A stretch of DNA of 39,373 nucleotides from Mycobacterium sp. Lineage in GTDB: Bacteria; Actinomycetota; Actinomycetes; Mycobacteriales; Mycobacteriaceae. Positions 1 to 7,757 of the stretch are shown here, piece after piece. The stretch lies in assembly GCA_031292665.1 (NCBI GenBank), contig JARLGR010000005.1:1-39373 (forward strand). Reading direction: 5' to 3'. Below the pieces are notes generated by a model. That model saw only the letters and a list, made by a program, of their open reading frames with translations, was not told the origin of the DNA and ran no database searches. Positions within the stretch are counted from its first letter, which is position 1, and each line of letters opens with the position of its first letter. Position numbers and translations under genes: made by a program.

Positions 1-760
1 GCGGCGAGCGAGCAATCGGGGGCGTCGGGGACATCCCTGATTCGGGCACCGGTACACGGCTCACCTGACTGCCACCTACTCTCGTTCGGCGGTTTCGACG
101 GACACGAGGCTCCCGCGCCCGAGGCTTCGCCCCCGCGCAGAAAGTCGCAGGTGCGGAGCGGGTATGGCCAGCATGGAGGCGGATGGCGATACGGGGTCAC
201 GGAAACCAGGATTTCTTGTGGCTGCACGAAAAGAAGCAGAACGCCCCAACCTCGCAGCAGGCCGAGCCGCTGGTCAAGCACGGGGCGAAATGACCTGATA
301 GGCGGCTACCGTGCCACGGTGGCGCTGCCACGGACGCCCGACCCAGGGAGACCCTCCGCAGAACACGTTGCTTTACACGTGCCGCAGATCGAACGACAAC
401 AGCCACTACCGCCTGCGCCGCAGGCAGTGGGGTTGTCGAACCTGCAGGATCGACCCGGCGCCGGCCATCGGGGGCAGTCCAACCAATCCTTATGGCTGGC
501 AGTGCTTTCGGCCGGGACAGGAACGTCGGCTGCACGGGCCGGATCGCCAACATCTCACTGTCGCCAGGCGCCCACGATCCGCGCCGGCTACCACCGGTCG
601 GGTCTTGTACCCGTAACACCGAAGTGGATTCGATGTGAAGTGTCCGTCTGGATGTTTCGGGGGGTTTCGGTGATCGATCAACGTCTGAAACCTAGCCGAG
701 CAGCACAACCAATGGCCATCGACTCTCGACTCGCCGCACCGGAAATGAGGGCGTGGGGAC
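1..760. other. No recognisable gene; left edge of accessory region
   Basis: Several open frames exist here on both strands, but all are Arg/Pro/Ser-rich translations typical of out-of-frame high-GC DNA. None shows a domain, a convincing start with ribosome binding site, or a family I recognise. Decayed coding sequence is possible given the fragments just downstream. I see no tRNA, no repeat array and no transposon end. Confidence 0.5.
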
Positions 761-1426
761 ATGACACGCTCTCCGCCGGATAGGCCGCGATCGCCGCACA
801 AGGTGTCCCTCGACCGCAAGCAGCGCATCGCGATCGTGGCGGCGCCGGCAGTACTTGCGGTGATGTACCCGACCTTCTGGCTCACCGGTTATCTGTTCGG
901 CGAACGTGTCGACGGCTACCTCGGCTGGGCCGTCGGGCTGGCAGCCTACTGGCTGCTTTGGGGGGCCGTGTTCTCGGTGTGGATGCTGGGCTGGCGAACC
1001 GTACGGGAACTGGTCTGGCCCCGCCGTGCGGACCGCCTGACACTGGCCCTAGTCGGAGTATCCGCGGCAATCGTGGCGATCGACCGGCTCGCGGTCGGGG
1101 TAGTGGCGTACCACCGATCGACCCCGGTAGTACTGGTGCTGTTGATCGTGACGGCGCTCGGCAACGGGTTCTTCGAGGAATTACTGTGGCGCGGCGTGTA
1201 CCTCCGGCTGTTCGGTGGCCGCCGGTGGTATGGGGTGGTGTGGCCCAGCGTGTGGTTCGGACTGTGGCACTTGGCGCCGGTGACATCCAGGCACGGCGAC
1301 GTCGTGGCGTACGTCATCGGCGCCACACTCCTTGGCCTCTACCTTGCGCTCATCGCCAGACGGACGAACGGCGTGTGGTGGCCGATCGTGGCACACACCT
1401 GCGCCGCGTTGGTGGCAACCGCGTGA
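761..1426 (+). CDS. CPBP-family intramembrane metalloprotease-like protein
   Basis: This 221-residue membrane protein has several hydrophobic helices after a short basic N-terminus. It carries the CPBP (CAAX protease/bacteriocin-processing, formerly Abi) signature: EE-xxx-R at residues 139-144 (EELLWR), F-xxx-H at 166-170 (FGLWH), and a third helix with a conserved-type His at 212 (AHTCA). In characterised family members these Glu and His residues form the membrane-embedded active site. Substrate cannot be inferred; roles in the family include prenyl-protein processing and bacteriocin self-immunity. The ATG at 761 is used because the preceding frame is not protein-like. It stands alone on the plus strand, upstream of a row of gene remnants, and seems to be the only intact gene at the left edge. 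Confidence 0.8.
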   Translation: MTRSPPDRPRSPHKVSLDRKQRIAIVAAPAVLAVMYPTFWLTGYLFGERVDGYLGWAVGLAAYWLLWGAVFSVWMLGWRTVRELVWPRRADRLTLALVGVSAAIVAIDRLAVGVVAYHRSTPVVLVLLIVTALGNGFFEELLWRGVYLRLFGGRRWYGVVWPSVWFGLWHLAPVTSRHGDVVAYVIGATLLGLYLALIARRTNGVWWPIVAHTCAALVATA

Positions 1427-1499
1427 CGCCGCAAGCCAAGTTCGACCGAGGGTTCCCAGTTTGTAACTTCGAACCTGTGGGGGCTGTATCGGTTCGGGT

Positions 1500-1779
1500 T
1501 CCGGCGGCGCGCGTCAATGAGTGCGTCGACGGCGGCGGGATCGGTGAACTCGTACATGGTGATGTGTACCGAGCGGGCCGCGCCGCTGATAAGACCGATG
1601 ATGGGCGAGTAGCCTGCGTCGGGCTCCTGAATCAATTGATAGTTCGCATCGGCGGCGTGTGCGCGCAGCACTGTGGAAGCGGTAAAGGCAGGCCAGCCAC
1701 AGCACGTCACGGCCAGCGCAACGGTTGCCATGGCGACCGCGGTGAGCGCTTTGCGCGCGGCGACGGTTATGAGCCGCAT
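1500..1779 (-). pseudogene. 5' fragment of an exported phospholipase D-like gene
   Basis: From the ATG at 1779 the translation starts with a signal peptide (MRLITVAARK, then an Ala/Val-rich stretch to about residue 35). A phospholipase D-like N-terminal domain follows: YQLIQEPDAGY, an ISGAARSV helix, ITMYEF, and DPAAVDALIDARRR. Similarity stops near residue 93. The rest of the open frame (to 1339) is unlike the family and runs into the 3' end of the CPBP gene on the other strand. The domain lacks both HxKxxxxD catalytic motifs, so the gene is broken and cannot encode an active enzyme. A cysteine pair near residue 26 could be part of a degenerate lipobox. The breakpoint is estimated by eye. 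Confidence 0.7.
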
Positions 1780-1964
1780 GTGTCCGATCCTATTGGGGCC
1801 CACCGACACTGCCGTGCCCTCTCCCAGGCGCTCGCCCCATCTTGTCGACGAGGTCGTTGAGCCAATAAAGTCCGCTTCACGCAACGGGTTTCATCTTGAA
1901 CCGGACTGCCACCCAAAGTATTGGGTATGTCCGACACAGCAGTACGACACTCCCCTGTCCGCCG

Positions 1965-2071
1965 GGCGCAATCACCTGCGAAGTCAAGGAGAACACGGGA
2001 GTCACCTGCCAAGACACCAGCACAGGTCAGTTTTCTTCCAGCTCGCACGCCAGTCATACCAGCTCGGTTGA
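1965..2071 (+). pseudogene. 3' remnant of a DUF6636-like secreted protein gene, frameshifted
   Basis: Two adjacent frames together spell the C-terminal signature of small mycobacterial exported proteins that resemble DUF6636. In the first frame GAITCEVKENTGVTCQDTSTG is readable (two paired Cys plus a DTSTG turn). In the second, FFQLARQSYQLG runs to a TGA at 2069-2071. The switch occurs at a T-rich spot near 2030-2036. Nothing family-like is readable upstream of about 1960. This is a decayed 3' end, and the family assignment rests on the Cys/TG/aromatic/SY pattern alone. Confidence 0.45.
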
Positions 2072-2236
2072 CCGGCGCTGTTAGAGGTTAGGCTTGCCAA
2101 GCACTTCGGATGTCCCAAAACAGAATGACCCAGACGGACCGGCGGGGTAACTTTCGTGCCCAAACATGTGTGTACCAGTCGGTCGATGAGCAGTACGGGA
2201 CGTGCATCCCGTCGCACCGGTGCAAAGGGGATTCCG

Positions 2237-3217
2237 ATGACGAAGATCTACTACGAGTCCGACGCTGACCTGTCGGTGCTGGACGGGCAGAGGGTTGCTG
2301 TGGTCGGGTACGGCAACCAGGGCCGCTCGTGGGCCCTCAACTTGCGTGACTCGGGCCTCGCGGTGGAGGTCTTCACCCGGGCCGACGCCTCCCGGGATCA
2401 GGCCGAGGCCGAGGGCTTCACGGCCCACGAGATCGAGGCGGCCAGCGAGTGCGACGTGATCTGCACCCTCATCCCCGACGACGTCATCCCCGAGCTGCCC
2501 ATCACGCCTAAGCCCGATGCGCTGTGGGTGCTGGCCTCGGGCTACGCGGTGGCCTTCGACCGGATCGACCCCGACTGCGACGTCGGCATGGTCGCTCCCC
2601 GGATGCTGGGTCCTGAGGTGCGTGAGTGCTACGTGGAAGGCGTGGGGTTCATCACCGCGCTCGGTGTCCAGAAGGACAACACCGGAACCGCGCTGGCCCG
2701 CACGCTGGCCGTCGGACGGGCGGTCGGCGGCTTGCGCCAAGGTGCCATCGAGATGACGCCGCGCCAGGAGGCCGTCCTCGACCTGGCGGTGGAGCAGGTG
2801 CTCGCGCCGGCCATGGCCCGGGTCTCCATGAGCTTCGTCGCGGTGATCTCGGGGGCCGGCATCCCCCTCGAGGCGATCATGACCGAGCTCATGCTCTCGG
2901 GTGAGATCGAGCGGAGCTACCGGCTGTTGCGGCTGGAGGGCTACGCCAGGCAGATGCGCTACCACTCGCCGACCAGCCAGTACGGCCAGATGTCGCGGGC
3001 GGATCGCTACGATGGCCTCGACGTCCCCGGGGTGATGCGCGAGGTGCTGAGCGAGATCGAGTCGGGCAAGTTCGCCGACGAGTGGGACGCCGAGCGCGAC
3101 GCGGGCTACCCGAACCTGGAGCGCCTGCGGGCCGAGAAGCTCAGCCCCGAGGTCATCGCCTTCGAGGAGGACCTGCGCGCCCGCCTCGGCGAGCGGGCCA
3201 AGCCCCCCGCCCGCTGA
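2237..3217 (+). CDS. Ketol-acid reductoisomerase-like (IlvC-like) protein with altered active site
   Basis: The 326-residue product has class I ketol-acid reductoisomerase architecture. An N-terminal Rossmann domain carries GYGNQG (24-29) followed by a WALNLRDSG helix. The beta2 loop (TRADAS) suggests NADPH. A helical C-terminal domain keeps D182/E186 (LDLAVEQ), E217 and S244 at metal/substrate-ligand positions. By eye alignment, the family's AHGFNIH is ASGYAVA here, so both His are lost. VAPKGPGH is VAPRMLGP, so Lys becomes Arg and His becomes Pro. The second metal-ligand Glu is displaced by about two residues. It may therefore catalyse a related reduction rather than valine/isoleucine synthesis. 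The ATG at 2237 follows AAAGGGG at good spacing; an upstream frame to 2156 is less likely. No ilvB or ilvN lies nearby, and fragments surround it. Confidence 0.8.
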   Translation: MTKIYYESDADLSVLDGQRVAVVGYGNQGRSWALNLRDSGLAVEVFTRADASRDQAEAEGFTAHEIEAASECDVICTLIPDDVIPELPITPKPDALWVLASGYAVAFDRIDPDCDVGMVAPRMLGPEVRECYVEGVGFITALGVQKDNTGTALARTLAVGRAVGGLRQGAIEMTPRQEAVLDLAVEQVLAPAMARVSMSFVAVISGAGIPLEAIMTELMLSGEIERSYRLLRLEGYARQMRYHSPTSQYGQMSRADRYDGLDVPGVMREVLSEIESGKFADEWDAERDAGYPNLERLRAEKLSPEVIAFEEDLRARLGERAKPPAR

Positions 3218-3428
3218 CCCCCGAGCTCCCTCCTTCTTGCTCACGTTCTGGACCGTCGTCGATCATGGCGCTGCAGCGAAGACGTCTCGGCGGGTACGCA
3301 GGTGGGTACGTTTTCCAGTTGACCGGATGTTGGTGAATCTCAACGGCTGACGGGCGGGAGAAGCAGTTTCATGCTCGCCTGGCCGGCCGTGGCGCGCCGT
3401 GCCGAAAAGATAGGGAGGGGATGCGATC

Positions 3429-3580
3429 ATGACGGACACCGAGAGCTTCAGAGTAGATTACGAAACACCCAAAGCAGACGCCGTCGAACAGCGCCTCGCT
3501 GTCGATATCGACGACGAGACCCGGCCTCGACACCAGCCACCTCGACACCATCGGTGATCGAGACGCCAACGAAGCCGTAA
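3429..3580 (+). pseudogene. Frameshifted remnant of a small acidic mycobacterial protein
   Basis: An ATG at 3429, preceded by GGGAGGGG eight bases upstream, opens a frame reading MTDTESFRVDYETP, then ADAVEQRLAVDIDDET. It then derails to a TGA at 3555. In the next frame the expected acidic continuation reappears (GLDTSHLDTIGDRDANEA, to about 3580). This matches small acidic mycobacterial proteins built on 'EADxxEQ' motifs, which are known only as hypotheticals. A single-base deletion near 3525-3530 plus loss of the 3' end explains the pattern. Only the first half could be translated as is. Confidence 0.5.
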
Positions 3581-3630
3581 ATCTCTGTTTTTGCCCGCAC
3601 CACAACGAGTCTCGTCGTCCCCTGGTTACT

Positions 3631-4623
3631 CTAGAGCGCGGTCAGAAGTCGCTCTTGGACCGGCGGTCTTGTCAACCTAACGACCTCCGACAGCAAGCCG
3701 GCGGGGCCTCGCGTGCGCCGTCGTTGCGCGAGCTGGGGCTGATCGGCATCGGGAAGGAGTTCGAATCGGTTGGGAGTTCTCCATAGCTCGATGGTTTGGA
3801 TGACCCAATAGACGGTGAACTCCAGGATCAGCGCGGTCTCGACAACGATGACCCAGTGGTTCCAGCTGTCAAGGGCCAAGTGCAGCACCACAACAGCGAT
3901 CAACGTCACGATCATCGCCGCAGCAATGGCCTGGTAGAGCACGTAATACAGGTGCCGGTGTGGAGATTTGGCGTCATCTTGACGGCTGACGAGGAATGCC
4001 GTGGTGACCACGGTGGTGATGATCGCCAGGAACATGATCACGGCGGCAATGCCGTGTGCAGTCGAATCGAAGCGGTTTTGGAAGAAAATAAATGAGACAA
4101 AGCTTACGGCCATGATTGCCCGCAGCAGGTACATCGACACCGTGCCCAACACGCTCTTGGGCCGGATGGTGTTCGTGCTTCGGTAGAGCCACCACGACAC
4201 CGCGCGAGCGATCACCAGAGCGATCACGACGGCCCACACATTATTCGTGATTGCGTGCTTGACGTCGTAATCGGCCGGGAGACTGTAGCGTCCGCACAGC
4301 AAGACTGGTCGGGTGGTGGGGACCATGGCGACGATGAACGCCAAGATGCCTGCGAGAGTCAGCAGGACATCCTCGGTGTCGCTGCTGCCCTTGTAGACGA
4401 TGAATTGCACGCCGAGGGCACAGAGCGCTGCGATGAAGATGCTGTGTGCGGTGGTGAAGTAGTAGGCGCTGATCGAGGTTTGCCAGCAGGCTGCCGTCAG
4501 CCGTTCGCCGATCACGGCCGTGCCGAGCATGACGATCATGACCGCCATGCCGCCACGCAGGTAGCGGTAGGTATCGAGCGTGATGTCGCGAGTATGTGCC
4601 TTTGTGTCACCTGGCATTTTCAT
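3631..4623 (-). CDS. Multi-pass membrane protein of unknown function
   Basis: About 330 residues with eight clear hydrophobic segments, beginning at GGMAVMIVMLGTAVIG and ending at WVIVVETALILEFTVYW. A conserved-looking loop between the first two helices reads CWQTSISAYYFT, and a polar KGSSDTEDVLL segment follows helix two. I recognise this as an actinobacterial membrane family without assigned function; no catalytic or transporter motif is visible. The cytoplasmic tail is basic and Pro/Arg-rich. Possible starts are GTG 4629, ATG 4623 and ATG 4617. The ATG at 4623 is chosen because GGGG lies five bases upstream. It is the only intact gene between the KARI-like gene and the IS remnants. Confidence 0.75.
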   Translation of the reverse strand: MKMPGDTKAHTRDITLDTYRYLRGGMAVMIVMLGTAVIGERLTAACWQTSISAYYFTTAHSIFIAALCALGVQFIVYKGSSDTEDVLLTLAGILAFIVAMVPTTRPVLLCGRYSLPADYDVKHAITNNVWAVVIALVIARAVSWWLYRSTNTIRPKSVLGTVSMYLLRAIMAVSFVSFIFFQNRFDSTAHGIAAVIMFLAIITTVVTTAFLVSRQDDAKSPHRHLYYVLYQAIAAAMIVTLIAVVVLHLALDSWNHWVIVVETALILEFTVYWVIQTIELWRTPNRFELLPDADQPQLAQRRRTRGPAGLLSEVVRLTRPPVQERLLTAL

Positions 4624-4937
4624 CTGCACCCCGCGTTACCAAAAGAATCGTTCGCTTGTCCCTACCCAGCTCGGCTGCTTTGTCGAGAGCAATCCGGGTT
4701 TCGTGACCACACAAGCGCATGAGTAATTGACTACCCGGTCCAGCTTCGGGCGGTGGCCGATCCGCGAAAGTCGCGATGTCCTGTCGGCGTCGCCTGAAAA
4801 ATGACCCCGTGTCGACGTCGAAAAGGGGTCAATTTTCGACCGCCGTTGAGTGCGCCGTAAGGCGCTGTGAGTTCGAGAGGAGGTGGGGAGACCTCCTCCG
4901 CCGATCCTGTCGCAGCGGGACGGTGAAGCTGGGGGCA
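4624..4937. other. Non-coding junction between membrane-protein gene and truncated IS3 element
   Basis: No gene is supported here. The segment holds the start region of the membrane protein (4624-4780), an IS21-like terminal sequence (about 4782-4845), and 90 bases of unassigned DNA (4846-4937) fused to the broken orfB. The open reading frame of orfB runs on through this DNA, but its residues are unrelated to transposases. Confidence 0.6.
4782..4845. mobile_element. Possible terminal remnant of an IS21-family element
   Basis: The sequence TGACCCC at 4802-4808 faces GGGGTCA at 4825-4831, each flanked by A/T-rich tracts (GAAAAATGACCCC and GGGGTCAATTTTC). Repeated AAAATTGACCCC-type motifs are typical of the multiple terminal repeats of IS21-family elements in actinobacteria. 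No istA or istB coding sequence is present, so at most an end has survived. The outer limit at TGTCGGCG (4782) is a guess. Confidence 0.4.
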
Positions 4938-5496
4938 GCCTGATCCGGGTGGTGCCGCCGGTGGCGGCGAACACCGCTTGGAGCTCGGTGACGATACGTT
5001 CGGCGGTGATCGAGCGCTCCACCACGTGCAGCAGGGAGGCGCGGGTGTGCTCGTCGATGAACGTCGCGATCTTGATCGCCTTGCCGTCGACGGTGGAGTC
5101 GAACTGGAAATCGATCGCCCACACCACGTTGGGGGCATCAGCGTCGATCGACAGGATCGAGGACACCCCGGCCCGTTTCCGCGGACTACGCACCCGCACC
5201 TGCAGGCCTTCCTCGCGCCAGAGGCGATGCACCTTCTTCTTGTTCACCTCACGGCGCTCGTCGTAGCGCAACGCCGCCCAGGCACGCCGGAACCCATGGC
5301 AAGGATGTTTGATCGCGTGGGCGCGCAGCCAAGCCCGCATCTCGGCGTCGGGATCGGCAGGGGTCTGCGCCAGTGGCAGGCGCCGATAGGTGGAACAGGC
5401 CAGCCCAACCGCCTTGCACGCCAACCGTTCCGACATGCCCCTTGTGGCGGTTAGCATGTCGACGGCGCGGCGCTTGGCAGCTGGGCTCAGAATTTT
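4938..5496 (-). pseudogene. IS3-family transposase OrfB, truncated in the DDE domain
   Basis: From an ATG at 5457 (or by frameshift from 5493-5496) the frame encodes the OrfB helix-turn-helix region (MSERLACKAVGLACSTYRR). An HTH_21-like segment (HGFRRAWAALR, VNKKKVHRLWREEGLQVR) follows, then the start of the integrase core. WAIDFQFD supplies the first Asp, and a FIDEHTRASL segment follows. Just after VFAATGG (about 4940) the expected second Asp motif (MDNGPE) and the final Glu helix are absent, replaced by Ser/Arg-rich non-transposase sequence. With two of three catalytic acids gone it is inactive. Confidence 0.85.
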
Positions 5497-5768
5497 CCAG
5501 TGGCCACCTCGCGCAGTGCGTCCTTTTCCAGTTCGGCCTCAGCCAGCAACCGCTTTAGGCGGCCGTTCTGCTCGCGCAACTCCTTGAGCTCCTTGGCGGC
5601 GTCGGTGTCCATCCCGCCGTAGGTGCGGCGCCAGTTGTACAGCGTTGCCGGCGACACGCCCAGTTCGGCGGCGATCTCCTCGCCGGTCTTACCCGCCGCG
5701 GTCAGTTCGTCCGCGCGGCGCAGCTTGCGCACGATGTCCTCCGCGGAATGCCGCTTCCGACCAGCCAT
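5487..5768 (-). CDS. IS3-family transposase OrfA (helix-turn-helix subunit)
   Basis: The 93-residue product is a standard IS3 OrfA. A basic N-terminus (MAGRKRHSAEDIVRKLRRAD) leads into a helix-turn-helix with TGEEIAAELGVSPATLYNWRR. A leucine-rich coiled coil (KELKELREQNGRLKRLLAEAELEKDAL) follows, used for oligomerisation. In the family OrfA binds the element ends, and with OrfB forms the OrfAB transposase by programmed -1 frameshifting. The frame ends with GGA AAA TTC TGA; slipping back one base on the A run enters the orfB frame (K-I-L-S-P). The gene seems intact, but its partner is truncated, so only a DNA-binding remnant would be made. Confidence 0.9.
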   Translation of the reverse strand: MAGRKRHSAEDIVRKLRRADELTAAGKTGEEIAAELGVSPATLYNWRRTYGGMDTDAAKELKELREQNGRLKRLLAEAELEKDALREVATGKF

Positions 5769-5937
5769 CTATTCATCGTCCCTTTCAGCCCGACATCGGG
5801 CCACAGGACTCTAAAACCTGCCGGACTCATTCACGGGGAACACGCCACATACTCTCACGTTTCACCTCAGCGATCACCATTGCTAGGGACTTTCGGGCCA
5901 AGTTTGCTCGTTCGAAGGTAACTCGACTGGTGACCGG

Positions 5938-6192
5938 TTGCACACGCTGCGTGAGTTGCGGGAAGCGGTCGCGCATCGGCTCGATGCGTGCCGTAACGAC
6001 CGTGAGTACACGGTGCTGGTGACGCAGTTGAGGCTGATCATGGCCGAGATCGACGAGTTGGCTGAGTTGCGTGGGGAAAGATTGGCTGGCGCGGCCGACA
6101 TGATTGTGGTGCGACGGGCGCAGCGGCGCCAGCGCGGTGAGCCGGTGGCGGTGGAGCACTCCGCGGGCGGCCGTCGGCGGGCTCGCGGCTGA
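5938..6192 (+). CDS. Small helical protein of mobile-element type, possibly 5'-truncated
   Basis: The 84-residue frame starts with TTG at 5938, six bases after an in-frame stop at 5932. It reads HTLRELREAVAHRLDAC, then a helix ending AEIDELAELRGERL, and a basic tail (VVRRAQRRQRG, GGRRRARG). Similar short 'LRELREAVAxRLDAC..D..Y..L...L..I..EID' proteins occur near phage or integrated-element genes in actinobacteria, with no known function. No ribosome binding site is evident, and the usual N-terminus seems missing, so this may be a 3' remnant left beside the IS3 element rather than a working gene. Confidence 0.45.
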   Translation: MHTLRELREAVAHRLDACRNDREYTVLVTQLRLIMAEIDELAELRGERLAGAADMIVVRRAQRRQRGEPVAVEHSAGGRRRARG

Positions 6193-6216
6193 ATTTCCGG
6201 CTCGCCAGTGCGCTGA

Positions 6217-7422
6217 CTAGCGGAGCTTGTCAAGCCGTTCAGTGATTTTGGCGTCTGCCTGACCGGGCGGACAGTGTTGGAGATATCTTTCGAGCACTGC
6301 GATCTCACCCTGTTTGTCTTTGAGCTTTCGCAATATGATCGCCGCCTCCAGGGTTACCCAGGCGTGCGGAGCGCGATTGGCAACCGCCGCCCCCTCCTCG
6401 GCGGCGTCAACCATCTTCATCGCAAGGACAATCGCGCCGTCAAGATCGCCGACCCGTTTTAGGTCTGCAACCTCGGTCTTGCAGTGACCAAGCGGCTGGC
6501 CGTCGACCTTCTCGGCGTCGATTTCGGCCCAGACCGTGCCAAGCCTCGCGAGGTTGGCCTCTCGCCGCTCGGATTGCCACAAGAACGGCGCCGTATATTT
6601 CGGAAGGCGGCCGTTCCGATCAGCGATGCAAACGCGCAATTCGATATTGTCGGGCCACTGCTGCAGACGCGCCATGCCGTGGTGGCAACCGCTGAGAATC
6701 TGGAGCACCCCTTCATCGGAGCGCCGTTTCATTGATGTCCGTAGCTCCCCGATGTGATGCCCGGCTGCATGGACGTCGGCAAAGGACCCAATGTCTGGAT
6801 GTTTGGGCGTCTTATGCGGCGGTGGTTGATACCCGTATGGGTTTGTTGGACGACTGCCGGTGGAAAAGGTGCACGGGACGATAAGGGAATCGTTGTTTCC
6901 TAGCAATGCTTTCCGGCGGTCCTGATAGAAGTCCTGATAGTCGGTCTTTATCCAAGCAAGCTCGAAATATTCGTTTCCACGTTCTTGTGGCGGCAGGTTT
7001 AGCCAGTAATAAAGGTCGGCCGCCAGTGCTGCTCGGACCTCCAGTGAGCCTCGGACCTCTCGAACCGAATTGCTGGAGCTGCTGATCCTTTTCGCATGCA
7101 GCAGGACGTGATAACCGGCTGCATTCGCAGCTCTGATCGCGCCGAACAGACTCCTCGACAGAGATCGGTACAGGTAGCCGACTCGCAATCCTTGATAAAG
7201 CAGCGCTACTGCTGTCGGGTCATTCCGATTGTTCGGCTCTGGGACGGCTTCGACCACAATTTCCGAGTCGACGGGCAGTCGGCCAAGTTGGTGGGCGTCA
7301 TCCGGTCCGGTGTAGGCCTTCCACGATGCGCCGCCGTCTAGATACAGCGGCTGTGGAGGACGTTGATGAACTGCCTCTTGGCGGACTGGACGTTCATTCT
7401 TGTTTCTGCGAAGCCACCCCAC
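6217..7422 (-). CDS. HIRAN-domain protein with C-terminal helical-repeat region
   Basis: A 401-residue soluble protein from a GTG start. Residues about 50-110 match a HIRAN domain: EIVVEAVPEPNNRNDPTAVAL, then GLRVGYLYRSLSR. HIRAN domains in helicase-like proteins bind DNA ends or 3'-hydroxyl termini; free-standing bacterial ones are mostly uncharacterised. Residues about 320-400 look like two or three TPR-type helical pairs (LDGAIVLAMKMVDAAEEG, then GEIAVLERYLQHCPPG). The middle has no motif I recognise. Codons use A/T third positions more than the core genes, suggesting import. It is transcribed away from the DUF2130 gene across a 335-base gap. No helicase or nuclease motif is visible in this protein. 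Confidence 0.7.
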   Translation of the reverse strand: MGWLRRNKNERPVRQEAVHQRPPQPLYLDGGASWKAYTGPDDAHQLGRLPVDSEIVVEAVPEPNNRNDPTAVALLYQGLRVGYLYRSLSRSLFGAIRAANAAGYHVLLHAKRISSSSNSVREVRGSLEVRAALAADLYYWLNLPPQERGNEYFELAWIKTDYQDFYQDRRKALLGNNDSLIVPCTFSTGSRPTNPYGYQPPPHKTPKHPDIGSFADVHAAGHHIGELRTSMKRRSDEGVLQILSGCHHGMARLQQWPDNIELRVCIADRNGRLPKYTAPFLWQSERREANLARLGTVWAEIDAEKVDGQPLGHCKTEVADLKRVGDLDGAIVLAMKMVDAAEEGAAVANRAPHAWVTLEAAIILRKLKDKQGEIAVLERYLQHCPPGQADAKITERLDKLR

Positions 7423-7757
7423 GCCGAGGAACCCTACGCCGAGGTCCGACAGGCGACGCTGGCTTTGCGGAGCTGACGGGTGCTAATCGTCGTCGGTGAC
7501 CTCGGCACCCGATCGAGCTCTGCGGACTGGCAGCCTGGCTGGTGGAATGGCGGATCTCGTCGGGGGCAGTCATGGCTGCGAGTCGGATCCTTGCTGGGCG
7601 GGCTAACCCGCGAGAGGTTGCGCAAGTGGGCGCGTCCTTATAGGTGGTGGGCTCGCTGCCGGTAACCCGTGACTATTGGCCCTATGCGGAGGTCCAGACT
7701 GGGTTTGAGAATTGGCAATCGACTGCCGTGGGGCGGTCCCAAGAAGGAGAATTTCCG
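7423..7757. other. Divergent intergenic region between HIRAN and DUF2130 genes
   Basis: No gene is supported. An open frame crosses it (from 7644, joining the DUF2130 frame), but its residues are not protein-like before the AAGGAG-preceded ATG at 7758. Promoters for both flanking genes should lie here; I cannot point to a convincing -10 for either. Confidence 0.5.

Larger units (their letters stand above)
4938..5830 (-). mobile_element. Truncated IS3-family insertion sequence
   Basis: The element contains intact orfA and a 5' part of orfB on the minus strand. An AAAA run at 5493-5496 lies at the end of orfA, where a -1 shift would join the two frames. The 3' third of orfB and the corresponding terminal inverted repeat are missing, with unrelated DNA starting at about 4937. 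The outer end upstream of orfA is placed only roughly near 5830 and no matching repeat can be identified. The element cannot transpose by itself. Confidence 0.75.

Noticed and set aside
151-885. Several overlapping open frames at the left edge on both strands
   Set aside because: None is protein-like, and the 490-885 minus frame is antisense to the start of the CPBP gene.
2081-3244. A 387-codon minus-strand frame opposite the KARI-like gene
   Set aside because: Its His/Leu/Arg-rich translation has no domain, while the plus strand carries a complete Rossmann and KARI layout.
7644-7757. N-terminal extension of the DUF2130 frame
   Set aside because: The ATG at 7758 follows AAGGAG at good spacing, and the extra residues do not resemble the family.
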